A stretch of DNA of 64,000 nucleotides from Mucilaginibacter sp. SG564 (GCF_013149275.1 NZ_JABGNA010000002.1:558001-622000); one strand, 5' to 3'; shown: positions 1 through 9,558, numbered from the stretch's first letter. A program made the numbers and translations. The notes: generated from the sequence alone by a model not told the origin.

Positions 1-804
1 TGTTTTTGGCAATAATAGCATAGAGGTGTTAAACTCAAAAGTGATAGCTCCTGTAGAGTTATCTGTAGGCGATTCTGCCGAGCGGTATGTTTTTAAGGTA
101 TGCGCTTCCAAGTTTATAGGGAAACTTTTAATGGTATCAATATAAGAACGGGTATTATCAACGCCCGAAACTTTATAGGCTTTTTTAACATTATCTGTTA
201 AACCAATAGCGCTTATATCGCCATTGTAAAAATCGGTAACATCAATGAGTACGCCTGTGCTGTCTTTATTGAATGCCTTAATATCAAAAGCGGCTAATAC
301 GGCATCGAGATTGGAGTTTTTTACCGATTGGTACATATCGGTAGTACTATCAGCCCGTATAGAGTAGCTGGGCACGCGTATAAATATCTGCTTGTCATGG
401 CGCTCCCATTTCCAAACCTGGTCGTTCAACTCTTCGCCGCCATATTGCTGGCCAAATGTTTTTAGTCCGCCGGGAGTTTTAACATACCGGGTAACTACCA
501 GCATTTCACGGTTGATCAAAGAGTCTGGAATTTCATAATAATACTTGCCCTCAACCTTGTAGGTATTAAAAAGACCGCTATCGGCTTTGGTTTTGCCGGT
601 GATTATTTCGCTGAATTTTTTAATGCCCTCTTTTTTGGGTGCACCTGCCGTTGCGGTAGCTGTAGTTGTTCCGCCCGGGCCTGTTGTTTTAAGCGTTAAG
701 GTTTGATTTGCCGTATGTTTTTTGGTAGCGCATGAGCTGGCTAAAACAGCAAAAATAAAAGCAGAGCCCCGTATATAACGGCCTGCGATAAGATGTTTTT
801 TCAT
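1..804 (-). CDS. Zinc-dependent metalloprotease, DUF5118/DUF5117 type (3' part outside window)
   Basis: The frame is open from an ATG at 804 to the window edge and gives the first 268 residues. The N-terminus MKKHLIAGRYIRG is followed by a hydrophobic stretch ending in SSCATKK, which fits a lipoprotein signal with acylated Cys. Residues around 80-110 (GLFNTYKVEGKYYYEIPDSL, then NREMLVVTRY) match the DUF5118 leader domain of the large Bacteroidota metalloproteases whose HExxH domain lies several hundred residues further on, so the catalytic part is beyond the window. Substrate unknown. Family call rests on N-terminal similarity that I recognise, not on a seen active site. Confidence 0.75.
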   Translation of the reverse strand, partial: MKKHLIAGRYIRGSAFIFAVLASSCATKKHTANQTLTLKTTGPGGTTTATATAGAPKKEGIKKFSEIITGKTKADSGLFNTYKVEGKYYYEIPDSLINREMLVVTRYVKTPGGLKTFGQQYGGEELNDQVWKWERHDKQIFIRVPSYSIRADSTTDMYQSVKNSNLDAVLAAFDIKAFNKDSTGVLIDVTDFYNGDISAIGLTDNVKKAYKVSGVDNTRSYIDTIKSFPINLEAHTLKTYRSAESPTDNSTGAITFEFNTSMLLLPKT

Positions 805-889
805 TTATGTCAATACTTAAACAGTAAACTTAAATAAAATAAACACGATGTTATAACATATAATAGGGTGATTTTTAAAAATCACCCTA

Positions 890-2137
890 TTATATACGCC
901 TTTTTAAAGTAAGCACCACTTTATCCAGCTTTTTATCGTGATAAACATCCAATAAAAGGCTACGATCATTACGGGATTTGAAGATTTCATCAATTTCTTC
1001 GAGGGTCATTTTAGATACGGGCTTAAAATTGATAGCTACTATTTCGTCGTCTCTTTCCAGCCCAACTTCATCAGCGGCCGAGCCCGGTTCAACCCGGTTA
1101 ATAACAATGCGGTCAAAATTATCGCCGGCGGCATAATATTCAAGCCCGCTCATATCATGTTCAAAAGGTGCTTTAAAATTGGAGCCTGGCTTTAAGTACA
1201 TGGTGTTATGGGTATAATCCAGGATCACCGAAAAACGTTTTAGGGTTCCTATCCCAAGATTGCCATCCCGGGGAACCGAAAGCGAGCTTTGGGCGCTATT
1301 GACGTCTGGAAAAGAGGCGATCAGCTGCTTGATCTTAAATTTACCCAGTTCCAACGATTCCAGCCGGCCGATATACCCATTAATTGGGCCGTTTAACCCA
1401 ATCCCCAGGTTGGCCGAGGCAATAAATTTTTGCGGAAGGCCATATCGTTTCACCACCGTTTCGAGCGATATGGGGTGCCCGGCCCCCAGATCAATGATTA
1501 GCTTTGTTTTTATATTCTCGCCGCTTTGCAGTTTTACCCATGTTTCTACATAGGGTTTTCGGTCTTCAATAGTGATGGGAATAGGTACCCCCTTCCGAAA
1601 CACTTTGAGGTCCTTTGGCCGCCAAACCGTTAATGTACTATCCGGAACATTGATCCTGACGGCCAGATTATTGAAAAACTCGTAGCCAAGTAAACCATGT
1701 ATAGGCATACCCGCATATCCGGATAAGCTAAACAGATCCTTTTTAAGAATGGCGGCCGCTACGTCATAACTTACCAGGCCTGGGATCTCAACATCCAACG
1801 CTGAAGTAACATAAGCTTCTGCATCTTCCCCCTCACCAAGGCCGGGTATTTTTAAGGTTCGTTTGTTGGGAATAGAAATGGAATCAACTAGTTTGGGGTC
1901 GGTAATGATCATTAAACCAACGCCGGTATCCAATATGAAATTGAATGGGCCTTTATGATTTATATTTAATTTGATCACCATCAGGCTCCGTACCAGGCGG
2001 AAAGGGATATTTACTTTTTTTTTATTATAATCCAGATCAAAGTATTGTGCCTGGGCTGCAAAAAAACAAATCGAAAATAAACATACCAGCCATACTGCCC
2101 GGAATTGCTTTATTTTATGAAATAGCGTGAGTAGCAA
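890..2137 (-). CDS. Secreted retropepsin-like aspartyl protease with C-terminal PDZ domain
   Basis: 415 residues. A signal peptide ends near residue 31 (FFAAQAQYF). Residues 66-73 read FNFILDTG, the first Asp-Thr-Gly motif of a pepsin/retropepsin fold (Asp70), and a second lobe carries LIIDLGAG near residue 215, where the usual DTG/DSG is DLG. The last ~80 residues (INRVEPGSAADEVGLERDD) form a PDZ domain. This two-lobe aspartyl protease plus PDZ layout is common in Bacteroidota exported proteins. The second motif has Leu at the Thr/Ser position, so activity is uncertain. It runs divergently from dacB, with 58 bases between the start codons. Confidence 0.8.
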   Translation of the reverse strand: MLLTLFHKIKQFRAVWLVCLFSICFFAAQAQYFDLDYNKKKVNIPFRLVRSLMVIKLNINHKGPFNFILDTGVGLMIITDPKLVDSISIPNKRTLKIPGLGEGEDAEAYVTSALDVEIPGLVSYDVAAAILKKDLFSLSGYAGMPIHGLLGYEFFNNLAVRINVPDSTLTVWRPKDLKVFRKGVPIPITIEDRKPYVETWVKLQSGENIKTKLIIDLGAGHPISLETVVKRYGLPQKFIASANLGIGLNGPINGYIGRLESLELGKFKIKQLIASFPDVNSAQSSLSVPRDGNLGIGTLKRFSVILDYTHNTMYLKPGSNFKAPFEHDMSGLEYYAAGDNFDRIVINRVEPGSAADEVGLERDDEIVAINFKPVSKMTLEEIDEIFKSRNDRSLLLDVYHDKKLDKVVLTLKRRI

Positions 2138-2195
2138 GGTTATTATAGTTGGTGTATTAAATTTACAACAATAATTGGTTAAATTGAATAAATGT

Positions 2196-3521
2196 ATGTC
2201 AAAAACAACTTTTGTATTTCTGTTAATGATTTGCGGCCTGTTATTATTTAATGATACCGTTTACGGCGGTGGAATTAAAAAGAGAAAGATAAAAAAGCAG
2301 TTTAAGCACTCGCAAATCATGCGGGATCATTTTACAGGTTTTGCTTTGTATGATCTGGACGATCAGAAAATGATATATGAGTTAAATGCTGATAAACATT
2401 TTATCCCGGCATCAAATACCAAGCTGTTTACTTTTTATACCTGCCTTAAAATGCTGGGCGACTCGATCCCGGCCCTTCGTTATGAAATGCGGCATGACTC
2501 GCTGGTGTTTTGGGGTACCGGCGATCCTTCTTTTCTGCATAGCGATCTGAGGGGAATCAATGGCCTGAAGTTCCTGGCACAGAGCAATAAAAAACTGTAT
2601 TATTCAACAAAAGGCTACACGAACGAGTTTTTCGGTACAGGCTGGGCCTGGGATGATTATAATGATTATTACCAGGCCGAGATAACAGACCTGCCTGTAG
2701 AGGATAATGTAGCCTTATTATATGTCGATGCCAACAGCAATCTGCAGATCAAACCTTCTTACCTCAAACGGTTTTTAAACAGCGATACCAGCTATCATCC
2801 AACCAGGTTTAAAGTAAAACGCGATTTTTCGCATAACAGTTTTATTTATCCGGTAATGCCTGTACCGCCAGGCTTCCGGCAAGAAATACCCTGGAAAACA
2901 AGCACTGAACTAACGCTGGAATTGTTGCGGGATACATTGAGAAAATCGGTATGGCCTGTAAATATAGCGTTAAGCGCCGCCGCGAAAACGATCTATAACA
3001 TAAATGCCCGTGCTGTGTACCAGCGAATGCTGCAACCCAGCGATAATTTTATTGCAGAGCAGTTACTGCTGGCCTGCTCCTCCGTGAAATTTAATACGCT
3101 CAATACCGATTCGGTGATCAGCTATTCCAAGGCACATTTTTTGAACGACCTGCCCGATGAACTGCAGTGGGTTGATGGTTCTGGACTTTCGCGGATGAAT
3201 TTGTTTACCCCCAGGAGCATTATAGCCCTGCTGCAAAAAATTAAGAACGAAGTAAAGAATGATTCGCTTTTGTATAGCATGATGCCTGCCGGTGGTGCTA
3301 CCGGCACGCTTAAAAACGCTTATAAAACAGATAACGGACAAGTATTTGTTTGGGCAAAAACAGGCTCCTTATCCAACAATTATAACCAAAGTGGCTACAT
3401 TGTCACCCGCAAAGGCAAGCGACTGGCATTTTCGTTCATGAACAACAATTTTACCGGGCCCGTTAAGGAGATACGCGATGAGATGGTCAGGATCATGACC
3501 TATATTCATGAGGAGTTTTAG
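2196..3521 (+). CDS. dacB: D-alanyl-D-alanine carboxypeptidase/endopeptidase, PBP4 type
   Basis: Class C low-molecular-mass penicillin-binding protein that trims peptidoglycan stem peptides in the periplasm. I start at the ATG at 2196 (MSKTTFVFLLMICGLLLF), which places a signal peptide at the N-terminus; an in-frame TTG 21 bases upstream is less likely. Motifs are in the expected order: SxxK as ASNTK (Ser73, Lys76), SxN-like SGLSRMN near residue 335, and KTG in WAKTGSLSN near residue 390. 441 residues, normal for the family. Monocistronic, followed by a palindromic repeat. Confidence 0.9.
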   Translation: MSKTTFVFLLMICGLLLFNDTVYGGGIKKRKIKKQFKHSQIMRDHFTGFALYDLDDQKMIYELNADKHFIPASNTKLFTFYTCLKMLGDSIPALRYEMRHDSLVFWGTGDPSFLHSDLRGINGLKFLAQSNKKLYYSTKGYTNEFFGTGWAWDDYNDYYQAEITDLPVEDNVALLYVDANSNLQIKPSYLKRFLNSDTSYHPTRFKVKRDFSHNSFIYPVMPVPPGFRQEIPWKTSTELTLELLRDTLRKSVWPVNIALSAAAKTIYNINARAVYQRMLQPSDNFIAEQLLLACSSVKFNTLNTDSVISYSKAHFLNDLPDELQWVDGSGLSRMNLFTPRSIIALLQKIKNEVKNDSLLYSMMPAGGATGTLKNAYKTDNGQVFVWAKTGSLSNNYNQSGYIVTRKGKRLAFSFMNNNFTGPVKEIRDEMVRIMTYIHEEF

Positions 3522-3562
3522 AGCTCTTTTAAAAAGGCATGAGAAAAAGAGGCTAAAAACGG

Positions 3563-3650
3563 CGTCATTGCGAGCGCAGCGTGGCAATCCCCGATTTAAA
3601 GAGTTACTCTGTATAGTTAGGGATTGCCACGTCGCTCCTCCTCGCAATGA
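3563..3650. repeat. Palindromic intergenic repeat (GTCATTGCGAG family)
   Basis: Left arm starts GTCATTGCGAGCGCAGCGTG and continues to GGCAATCCC; right arm starts GGGATTGCCACG and ends CTCGCAATGA. The arms are complementary with a ~28 base AT-rich loop. A half copy (CATTGCGAGGAAGAG) lies near 52245. A REP-like element; it sits between two convergent genes and could also stop transcription. Confidence 0.7.
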
Positions 3651-3664
3651 GGTGTTTGTTTTGT

Positions 3665-4231
3665 TTAATTTAACCTGCGCATCAACTGTTCCTCTACCAG
3701 TTTAAACACCTGTATCGGTTTTAATGTGCGCCAGCCCAGATCATCAAGTACGCCACCAAAGTTGATATAGTAATCAATATTATTACGCTTAAACTCATCA
3801 ACTACGTGCTCACGGAAATTGATACCGGCTATCCAGCCATCCTCAATATCCTGGAACCACTCTTCATAATAACAATCATCAGAGGAGTGAAAGTTGAGTA
3901 CGTTTTCGCCGATAAGTATAAAATGGTTGATGCCATTATCGATCATGAGCTCCAGCAGTTCGCGCTTCAGCATCATGATATCGTTGTTGATAGCATCGTT
4001 CCATTCGCCAATAAATTCAATAATGGTATATCCCTTTTCGTAATCGGCAAAAAGTACTTTCAGGTATAATGTGTTGGAGCCGAAGGAATCCCATTGTGGG
4101 TGCAACAGATAGTTATATACCTGCTTATCAAATTCAAACTCACTGTATTCAGTAGCATAAAAAGGAGAATACTCGTCTTCTGATGCTATATAATCATCCC
4201 GCCACCGGTAATATGGTTCTATCTCGTGCAT
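3665..4231 (-). CDS. Conserved hypothetical acidic protein
   Basis: 188 residues, no signal peptide or membrane segment, strongly acidic and aromatic at the N-terminus (MHEIEPYYRWRDDYIASEDE). The middle alternates hydrophobic and polar residues as in an alpha/beta cytoplasmic domain (KGYTIIEFIGEWNDAINNDI). I do not recognise a family with known function; related proteins seem to occur in Sphingobacteriaceae. It reads toward dacB with a palindromic repeat between the two stops. An inverted repeat separates its start from murQ on the same strand, so it is probably not co-transcribed with murQ. Confidence 0.6.
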   Translation of the reverse strand: MHEIEPYYRWRDDYIASEDEYSPFYATEYSEFEFDKQVYNYLLHPQWDSFGSNTLYLKVLFADYEKGYTIIEFIGEWNDAINNDIMMLKRELLELMIDNGINHFILIGENVLNFHSSDDCYYEEWFQDIEDGWIAGINFREHVVDEFKRNNIDYYINFGGVLDDLGWRTLKPIQVFKLVEEQLMRRLN

Positions 4232-4245
4232 TTCTCTTAGCCAAA

Positions 4246-4354
4246 TGTGCGGATATGCAGATGTTTCAGATGTGCAAGTGTGTGGATTTCAGATGTGCAG
4301 ATTATCTTAATCATTTACACATCCGCACACTTGAACATCTGAAACATTTGCACA
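4246..4354. repeat. Long imperfect inverted repeat upstream of hypothetical gene, downstream of murQ
   Basis: Left side reads GATGTTTCAGATGTGCAAGTGTGTGGAT and the right side, reverse complemented, reads the same pattern (GATGTTTCAGATGTTCAAGTGTGCGGAT, given here as 4251 onward versus 4320-4350). Arms about 45 bases. It would form a long hairpin after the murQ stop. No coding potential. Confidence 0.6.
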
Positions 4355-5161
4355 TCATTTTTTATAATTATCAACCGCGCTGCGTACGCTCCCGTATTTT
4401 TTTAAAAGCGCTGCAGCCTCATCTTCATTTAATCCGGTTTCTTCCATCACCATACGAGCCCCACGGTTAACCAGTTTGTTGTTGCTCAATTGCATATCAA
4501 CCATCTTGTTCCCTTTCACCCGGCCCAGTTGTATCATAACACTGGTGCTCAGCATGTTTAAAACCAGCTTTTGTGCGGTGCCGGCTTTCATCCGGGTTGA
4601 TCCGGTTAAAAACTCCGGTCCGGTAACCACCTCAACCGGGTATTGTGCTTCGGCAGCCACCGGGCTACCACTATTACAAACTATACAGCCGGTTACAATA
4701 TTATGTTGATGGGCCATTTTTAACCCGCCGATTACATAAGGCGTAGTGCCCGATGCGGCAATTCCTACTACAACATCTTTATCGGTAATGTGAAATTCTC
4801 CCAGATCTTTCCAGGCTTGTTCTGTATCATCTTCAGCAAACTCTACTGCTTTGCGTATAGCGCCATCGCCACCGGCTATGATACCTACAACCATATCAAA
4901 CGGAACACCAAACGTTGGCGGGCATTCTGAGGCATCAACTACACCTAAACGACCACTGGTGCCCGCGCCAATATAAAATAAACGACCTCCATCGCGCATT
5001 TTAGCGGCGGTTACGGTGGCCAGTTGTTCAATTTGCGGCAAGGCTTTTTTAACAGCCAGGGGAACTGTTTGGTCTTCCTTGTTAATGCTTTCCAGTATCT
5101 CCAGAACAGATAGCTGCTCTAAATTCTTATAATGTGATTCCCTCTCCGTAATGGTTTCCAT
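4355..5161 (-). CDS. murQ: N-acetylmuramic acid 6-phosphate etherase
   Basis: 268-residue SIS-fold enzyme that cleaves the lactyl ether of MurNAc-6-phosphate to GlcNAc-6-phosphate during cell-wall recycling, cytoplasmic. The diagnostic sugar-phosphate loop RLFYIGAGTSGRLGVVDASE (around residues 61-80) followed by CPPTFG is characteristic of MurQ, as is PEFLTGSTRMKAGTAQKL near residue 182. It is slightly shorter than E. coli MurQ at the C-terminus (ends KKYGSVRSAVDNYKK) but complete. No neighbouring murein-recycling kinase is visible; it runs divergently from the S41 protease gene. Confidence 0.95.
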   Translation of the reverse strand: METITERESHYKNLEQLSVLEILESINKEDQTVPLAVKKALPQIEQLATVTAAKMRDGGRLFYIGAGTSGRLGVVDASECPPTFGVPFDMVVGIIAGGDGAIRKAVEFAEDDTEQAWKDLGEFHITDKDVVVGIAASGTTPYVIGGLKMAHQHNIVTGCIVCNSGSPVAAEAQYPVEVVTGPEFLTGSTRMKAGTAQKLVLNMLSTSVMIQLGRVKGNKMVDMQLSNNKLVNRGARMVMEETGLNEDEAAALLKKYGSVRSAVDNYKK

Positions 5162-5244
5162 TAATTTTAAATAATTTATAACAAAATTCGGTAAAAAACA
5201 TCAAATGCAGTGATGCCAATAAAAATTATTGATGAGGCATTGAT

Positions 5245-5252
5245 TAACTTTG
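5245..5252 (+). promoter_or_regulatory. Possible Bacteroidota -7 box before the S41 protease
   Basis: TAACTTTG matches TAnnTTTG. The ATG is only 11 bases downstream, so a transcript from here would be nearly leaderless. No convincing -33 TTTG is seen at the right spacing, so this is weak. Confidence 0.25.
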
Positions 5253-5262
5253 TTTGCTGAAT

Positions 5263-6840
5263 ATGAAAAAGACCGCGGGAGTTATTTTCAGGACAATGAT
5301 CCTGGTGCTGTTAGGGATTACCATTGGGTTGCTGATAGGCGATAGAAAATTTGCTGATCGTAACCTTGGTTTTTCATTTTCAGATAATAACAAGCTGTCG
5401 AAAGTTTTGGAGCTGGTTAACCATAATTATGTTGATAGTGTTAATATTGATAGTATTGAAGGCGCATCGGTTAATGAAATGCTGCAAAACCTCGACCCCC
5501 ACTCGCTTTATTTGCCACCACAGCAAGCTCAGTCTGTTAATGAGCGGTTAGACGGGGGGTTTAATGGCATCGGTATCGAATTCCAGATATTACGGGATAC
5601 CATGGTTATTACCCAGGTTTATGATGGCGGGCCGGCTTTTAATGCTGATTTACCTAATGGCAGTAAAATAATTACGGTTGATAATAAAAAATTCGCAGGA
5701 ACAAAACTTACTGTAGACCGGGTTAACAACGTTTTCAGAGGCGGAAAAGATTCTTCTTTATTGCTTGGTGTTGCCAACGGGCCAGCAATAAAAACGTATG
5801 CAATAAAACGGGGCCGTGTTGATCTGAGTAGCGTGAACGCGGCTTATATGGCCAACCCAACAACAGGCTATATCAAAATAGGCAAATTCGCATCGACTAC
5901 GGATGTCGATTTTCGTAAAGCGCTAAGTAAACTTAAAATCGATGGTATGAACAGCCTGGTGCTTGACCTTAGGGGCAATGGCGGCGGATATTTGAACGCA
6001 GCGACATCTATGGCCGATGAGTTTTTGGGTAAAGGTAAACTCATTGTGTATACCAAAGGCATTCATGAACCCCGTACGGATTATTTTGCCACTGATTCGG
6101 GCTCATTTCAACAAGGTAAGGTTACTGTGCTTATTGACGAGTATTCTGCTTCGGCCAGTGAAATTTTGGCGGGTGCCCTGCAGGATTTGGACAGGGCGAC
6201 TATTGTTGGCCGCCGCTCATTTGGCAAAGGCCTGGTGCAGCAACAGTTTCCGTTTGGCGATGGCTCCGCGGTAAATTTAACGGTGGCCAGATATTATACC
6301 CCATCGGGCAGATCGATCCAGAAATCATATAAAGGGGGCCTGGAGAGTTACCGGAATGAATTGGCTATACGTATGAAAAAGGGCGAACTCTTTTCGGAGC
6401 AAAGCATCCGTAACGACTCTGTTTTTAAAGGCTCATATCATACGCTAAACGGACGTAAAGTGTTTAGCGGCGGCGGCATTATGCCCGATGTTTTTGTACC
6501 GGCAGATACCAGTCAAAGCACCTACGTAGTGCAGAATTTAATTGATCAGCAGCTTTTTTCGGCTTACGTGATCGACAGAATGCAGCCGGTGTTGAATAGG
6601 TTTACAACCGTCGACGATTTTATAAAAAACTATACCGTAAGCGATGATGATTTCCACAATTTCATCCTCTACGCTTCAAAAACATTAAAGGAAATGGATT
6701 CGCACGAGTTGCTGATATCCCGCGGCTATATCAAAAGTATTCTCAAAGCCAATGCCGCCCGCTTTAAATGGGGCGACAATTCTTTTTACCAGGTGATGAA
6801 CAGTAATGACGAAGCGTTTAAAAAGGCGCTGAGCAATTAA
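5263..6840 (+). CDS. Carboxy-terminal processing protease, S41 family
   Basis: 525 residues from the ATG at 5263 (MKKTAGVIFRTMILVLLGIT); the in-frame TTG nine bases upstream is rejected. An N-terminal signal anchor (residues 7-26) is followed by the S41 N-terminal region, a PDZ domain (about 90-170, GGFNGIGIEF) and the protease core. The catalytic Ser lies in EYSASASEI (293-301) and the general-base Lys322 in RRSFGKGLVQ, the CtpA/Prc serine-lysine dyad. It degrades or processes periplasmic proteins at C-terminal ends. A ~150-residue tail after the core (DRMQPVLNRFTTVDDFI) is usual for Bacteroidota members. Confidence 0.92.
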   Translation: MKKTAGVIFRTMILVLLGITIGLLIGDRKFADRNLGFSFSDNNKLSKVLELVNHNYVDSVNIDSIEGASVNEMLQNLDPHSLYLPPQQAQSVNERLDGGFNGIGIEFQILRDTMVITQVYDGGPAFNADLPNGSKIITVDNKKFAGTKLTVDRVNNVFRGGKDSSLLLGVANGPAIKTYAIKRGRVDLSSVNAAYMANPTTGYIKIGKFASTTDVDFRKALSKLKIDGMNSLVLDLRGNGGGYLNAATSMADEFLGKGKLIVYTKGIHEPRTDYFATDSGSFQQGKVTVLIDEYSASASEILAGALQDLDRATIVGRRSFGKGLVQQQFPFGDGSAVNLTVARYYTPSGRSIQKSYKGGLESYRNELAIRMKKGELFSEQSIRNDSVFKGSYHTLNGRKVFSGGGIMPDVFVPADTSQSTYVVQNLIDQQLFSAYVIDRMQPVLNRFTTVDDFIKNYTVSDDDFHNFILYASKTLKEMDSHELLISRGYIKSILKANAARFKWGDNSFYQVMNSNDEAFKKALSN

Positions 6841-6967
6841 CAGGATTTTTAGGATTAAATATGATTAACAGGATTTTTTCTTTACAAGATTAACTATTCA
6901 CATAGTGCAATCGTAGTAGTAGTAAGAAAAAACCCTGTAATCAATCTATTTAATCCTGAAAATCGTG
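6841..6967. repeat. Inverted repeat built on AGGATT(T)...AATCCT units
   Basis: AACAGGATTTTTAGGATTAAAT then GATTAACAGGATTTTTTCTT on the left; AAGAAAAAACCCTGTAATCA then TTTAATCCTGAAAATC on the right. The two halves pair. It lies between convergent stops of the S41 protease and der and may end transcription of both. Confidence 0.6.
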
Positions 6968-6969
6968 TC

Positions 6970-8271
6970 CTATTTCTGCCTGAACCAAACTTGTATAGGT
7001 GCCCCGGCAAAGTCAAAGTTTTCTCTCAATTTATTTTCGATGAAGCGATAGTAAGGCTCTTTTACATACTGTGGCAAATTGCAGAAGAACGCGAACATGG
7101 GCGATGCGCCTGCAATTTGAGTGATGTATTTGATCTTTACGTATTTGCCTTTGATAGATGGCGGTGGATAGTTCTCGATAATTGGCAGCATTACCTCGTT
7201 TAGTTTGGAGGTAGATACTTTACGGGCCCTATTGTGGTAAACCTGGTTGGCTACATCAATTACTTTCAACACGCGTTGCTTTTCGGTAACGGAAGTAAAT
7301 ACAATAGGCACATCGGTAAATGGCGCTATCTTTTCGCGGATCTGCTCTTCAAAAACCTTAATGGTTTTATTGTTCTTTTCGATGAGGTCCCACTTGTTTA
7401 CTACAATGAGTACGCCTTTTTTATTTTTTTCGGCCAGGTGGAAAATATTCATATCCTGCGACTCAAATCCTTCCACGGCATCAATCATCAGGATGATGAC
7501 ATCGGCCTCTTCCAGGGCTTTAATGGTGCGCATTACGGAGTAAAATTCGATGTTCTCCCTCACCTTTGTTTTTTTACGCAAACCGGCGGTATCAATCAGC
7601 ATAAAATCATGACCGTACTGGTTGTAGTGGATATGGATGGAATCGCGTGTGGTGCCAGCTATAGGGGTAACAATATTACGGTCTTTACCGATCAGTGCGT
7701 TTATAATAGATGATTTACCCACATTCGGGCGGCCAACAATGGCATATTTAGGACGGGTGTTCTCTTCTGGAAATTCGTCTTCAAAGTGTTTTACCACTTC
7801 ATCGAGCAACTCCCCGGTACCAGAGCCGGTCATGGATGATATATTATAGATTTCGCCGAGGCCAAGGCTGTAGAAAACTGTTGCATCAGATAACAGGGCA
7901 TTGTTATCCATTTTGTTAACTACCACAAATACCGGCTTTTTACTTTTGCGCAGCATATTGGCAATTTCATCATCCAAATCGGTAATGCCGGTGGTCACAT
8001 CAACCAGGAACAGGATAACCGAGGCTTCTTCAATAGCGATCTCTACCTGTTCGCGTATAGCGGCTTCAAATACATCGGCAGAGTTGGCCACGTAGCCGCC
8101 TGTGTCGATCACGGTAAAATGATGGTCGGTCCATTCAGAAACACCATAGTGCCTGTCGCGGGTTACACCGCTAAAATCGTCGACAATGGCTTTGCGGGTT
8201 TCGGTTAAACGGTTATATAAAGTTGATTTGCCGACGTTGGGACGGCCTACTATGGCTACTATGTTACTCAT
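6970..8271 (-). CDS. der: Ribosome biogenesis GTPase Der (EngA)
   Basis: 433 residues with two tandem G domains: first P-loop [12 protein letters not shown] at residues 8-19 with DTGG and NKMD, second P-loop [12 protein letters not shown] near 180 with [20 protein letters not shown] and NKWD. The C-terminal ~85 residues form the KH-like domain ([12 protein letters not shown]). Der acts in 50S subunit assembly in the cytoplasm. Complete and of normal length. Lies downstream of era on the same strand with a hairpin-forming repeat between them. Confidence 0.97.
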   Translation of the reverse strand: MSNIVAIVGRPNVGKSTLYNRLTETRKAIVDDFSGVTRDRHYGVSEWTDHHFTVIDTGGYVANSADVFEAAIREQVEIAIEEASVILFLVDVTTGITDLDDEIANMLRKSKKPVFVVVNKMDNNALLSDATVFYSLGLGEIYNISSMTGSGTGELLDEVVKHFEDEFPEENTRPKYAIVGRPNVGKSSIINALIGKDRNIVTPIAGTTRDSIHIHYNQYGHDFMLIDTAGLRKKTKVRENIEFYSVMRTIKALEEADVIILMIDAVEGFESQDMNIFHLAEKNKKGVLIVVNKWDLIEKNNKTIKVFEEQIREKIAPFTDVPIVFTSVTEKQRVLKVIDVANQVYHNRARKVSTSKLNEVMLPIIENYPPPSIKGKYVKIKYITQIAGASPMFAFFCNLPQYVKEPYYRFIENKLRENFDFAGAPIQVWFRQK

Positions 8272-8283
8272 GGTTTTAAATTA

Positions 8284-8410
8284 GAGTCAAGAAGTAAGAA
8301 TCAAGATTCAAGAATTATGCAAATCTATTTATCTTAAATTCCTGTTCTATGATATAAATGAAATTTTATTGTAGAGGCAGGAAGGTGTCTTGATTCTTGC
8401 CTCTTGATTC
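8284..8410. repeat. Inverted repeat between era and der
   Basis: AGAGTCAAGAAGTAAGAATC near 8285 pairs with GATTCTTGCCTCTTGATTCT near 8391; the loop is ~75 bases. Similar TCAAGAATCAAG-type units occur between cysE and cysM. Non-coding. Confidence 0.6.
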
Positions 8411-8417
8411 TAAGGGT

Positions 8418-9296
8418 CTACCCCTCGTATCCGAATTTTTTAAGGTAATTTTTCTTGCTGCGCCAGTCGGGGATCACTTTTACAAACATTTCCAGGAAAA
8501 CTTTTCTTTGGAAAAACTCCTCCATATCACGACGGGCGTAGGTGCCCACTATTTTAAGCATTTTGCCACCCTGGCCAATGATGATATTTTTTTGCGAATC
8601 GCGCTCTACAATAATTTCGGCGCTGATGCGGTGCAGGGTTTCGCCTTCAATAAATGCAGTTACAATGACCTCCGCGCTGTACGGAATCTCTTTTTTGTAT
8701 TGTTTAAGCAATTGCGCGCGAATCATTTCCGACGCGAAAAAACGGTCGTTACGATCGGTCAACGCATCCTTTTCATAATATGCCGGGTGCTCTGGTAGGT
8801 TTTCTACCACAAAATCCATAACGGCTTTAATATTGTGCTCCAGCAGGGCCGATATCGCGAAAATTGCTTTTGGTTTAAGCTTTTCCTGCCAGAATTCCAC
8901 TTTCTTTTTTACTGTTTCCTCATCGCTTTGGTCAATTTTGTTGATCAATACGGCAACAGGGGCTAATGAACCTTCCAGTTTTTTGAGTACGTCTGTTTCG
9001 TCAAATTCTTCGTAAATGTCAGTAACCAGCAAAATAAGGTCGGCATCCACAATGGAGCCATCCACCTGGTGCATCATGCTTTCATGCAGGGCGTAGTGCG
9101 GTTTGATAACGCCGGGGGTGTCCGAAAACACGATCTGGTAATCGTCGGTATTAACAATTCCCAAAATACGGTGACGGGTAGTCTGCGCTTTGGGGGTGAT
9201 GATAGACATTTTTTCGCCAACAAGGGCGTTCATAAGGGTTGATTTACCTGCATTGGGTTTACCAATTATACTTACAAAACCCGCCTGATGACTCAT
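8418..9296 (-). CDS. era: GTPase Era
   Basis: 292 residues from the ATG at 9296 (MSHQAGFVSIIGKPNAGKST); an upstream alternative start would add an implausible extension. G1 is GKPNAGKST, G3 DTPG, G4 NKID. The C-terminal KH domain contains IIVERDSQKNIIIGQGGKML, the GxxG loop that binds the 3' end of 16S rRNA. Era is a 30S maturation factor in the cytoplasm. It shares strand and neighbourhood with der, another ribosome-assembly GTPase. Confidence 0.97.
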   Translation of the reverse strand: MSHQAGFVSIIGKPNAGKSTLMNALVGEKMSIITPKAQTTRHRILGIVNTDDYQIVFSDTPGVIKPHYALHESMMHQVDGSIVDADLILLVTDIYEEFDETDVLKKLEGSLAPVAVLINKIDQSDEETVKKKVEFWQEKLKPKAIFAISALLEHNIKAVMDFVVENLPEHPAYYEKDALTDRNDRFFASEMIRAQLLKQYKKEIPYSAEVIVTAFIEGETLHRISAEIIVERDSQKNIIIGQGGKMLKIVGTYARRDMEEFFQRKVFLEMFVKVIPDWRSKKNYLKKFGYEG

Positions 9297-9317
9297 AAAA
9301 AAATAATTAAAAATATA

Positions 9318-9349
9318 TTTGCACTGCAAAGAAACGAATTATATCTTTG
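9318..9349 (+). promoter_or_regulatory. Bacteroidota-type promoter for the initiator tRNA
   Basis: TTTG at 9318-9321, 20 bases, then TATCTTTG at 9342-9349, which fits the TTTG-N19-21-TAnnTTTG consensus. A perfect 9-bp inverted repeat (ACTGCAAAG at 9323, CTTTGCAGT at 9345) overlaps the -7 box and could be an operator. The tRNA begins about 94 bases after the box. Confidence 0.6.
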
Positions 9350-9442
9350 CAGTCCAATTAAAACGGAGTGCAAATTGCATTTTTGATAATTGGAAGGAAC
9401 TTTCCGGAGTTATGACCGGATCGCAACATATAAGAATAACAG

Positions 9443-9515
<73 letters not shown>

Positions 9516-9523
9516 CGAAAGTT

Positions 9524-9558
9524 AAAAGCCTCAAGTCGAAAGATTTGAGGCTTTTTTA
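9524..9558 (+). terminator. Intrinsic terminator of the tRNA gene
   Basis: AAAAGCCTCAA, a short loop, TTTGAGGCTTTTTT: GC-containing stem followed by a T run nine bases after the tRNA end. Closely similar terminators follow at 10207, 13010 and 14111. Confidence 0.85.

Noticed and set aside
2175..2195. Upstream TTG start for dacB
   Set aside because: The ATG at 2196 places the signal peptide at the N-terminus and needs no rare start.
8533..8798. Plus-strand frames opposite era and der
   Set aside because: Antisense of conserved GTPase genes; no independent support.
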